From positions 1 through 21,991 of the forward strand of contig CAZSRS010000053.1 in assembly GCA_964609625.1 (NCBI GenBank): a stretch of 21,991 nt of DNA, written 5' to 3'. Made by a program: the position numbers and the translations under genes. Source of the stretch: G963674665 sp964609625 (GTDB taxonomy: Bacteria; Desulfobacterota; Desulfovibrionia; Desulfovibrionales; Desulfovibrionaceae). Shown here piece after piece: positions 21,773 through 21,991 of this stretch (the stretch's first letter is position 1; each line of letters starts with the position of its first letter). The notes under the pieces were generated by a model. The model saw only the letters and a program-made list of their open reading frames with translations. It was not told the DNA's origin and did not search any database.

Positions 21773-21991
21773 GTCCCTTTGTGGAAGGACCAAAGCTCCA
21801 AACGGTCCCCTGGCCGCGGGTTGGTGTTTCGAGACAGTCTGCGGAGCGGCGTTTTGCCGCGCGATATCAAGTTGCGCTCGAGCCAACTTGTCCTGTGAAG
21901 CCGAGTAGTGTCGTCAGCGGCGTGGACAAACAGGAATCCACCTTAGTCGCCATGTCGGGCAGGACACCCCGATGCATGAAACATGGTTATT
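21773..21991. other. Downstream region, no supported gene
   Basis: The region after the last permease has a GCGGC/GCCGC inverted repeat with a T-rich loop (near 21845-21860) but no clear terminator. A frame from GTG 21780 stays open to the window edge, and ATG 21952 lies in it, but the peptide resembles nothing I recognise and lacks a ribosome site, so I do not call it. Confidence 0.4.

Noticed and set aside
21780..21991. Start of a further gene running off the right edge
   Set aside because: The open frame has no ribosome site, no recognisable motif and non-coding-like composition.

Overview
The window reads as high-GC chromosomal DNA from an anaerobic proteobacterium-like bacterium. A Desulfovibrio-type sulfate reducer is my best guess, but this is inference from gene content: a double-cubane-type HgdB/YjiM homologue, three ABC importers and phage debris. 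No rRNA, tRNA or other marker gene is present to fix the taxon.

Left part (1-4171): an accessory patch. It opens with the 3' end of a DUF2442 gene. Next come a ~24-bp iterated repeat array, a broken copy of the C-terminal tail of an ABC ATPase, and frameshifted phage remnants (a polyvalent/virion-type protein and a terminase large subunit). A compact plus-strand operon follows: a ChrB N-terminal-domain protein, an endonuclease/exonuclease/phosphatase-fold hydrolase and an MFS exporter. The operon has its own promoter, a 12-bp palindrome and a probably leaderless first start. The patch ends in a second copy of the repeat array fused to the same ATPase tail, here still part of an intact gene. 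The ~3.9-kb interior is therefore flanked by direct repeats of about 400-480 bp.

Middle part (4172-10174, minus strand): a tightly overlapping six-gene operon for a peptide/nickel-family (family 5) ABC importer. The gene order is binding protein, class I SAM methyltransferase, permease, permease, ATPase, ATPase. The methyltransferase between the binding protein and the first permease is not a transport component. It suggests the imported molecule, or the metal it carries, is modified or released by methylation.

Right part (10311-21772, plus strand): a divergent gene train. It holds a second, different SAM methyltransferase, a multi-pass membrane protein, a single-subunit HgdB/YjiM-type (putative double-cubane [8Fe-9S]) reductase and a DUF3798 periplasmic protein. 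A complete sugar/nucleoside-type ABC importer follows (double ATPase, two permeases). Then come an SsuA/NMT1-like binding protein, a metal-dependent TIM-barrel isomerase/epimerase, and an SsuB/SsuC-like ATPase and permease. Strong hairpins follow each of the two binding-protein genes.

Taken together, 4172-21772 looks like one locus for uptake and anaerobic reductive or methyl-transfer processing of one or a few small molecules or metal complexes. The substrate cannot be read from the sequence. The combination of DUF3798 transporter, double-cubane-type reductase, two methyltransferases and two further importers is the best candidate here for an undescribed system.
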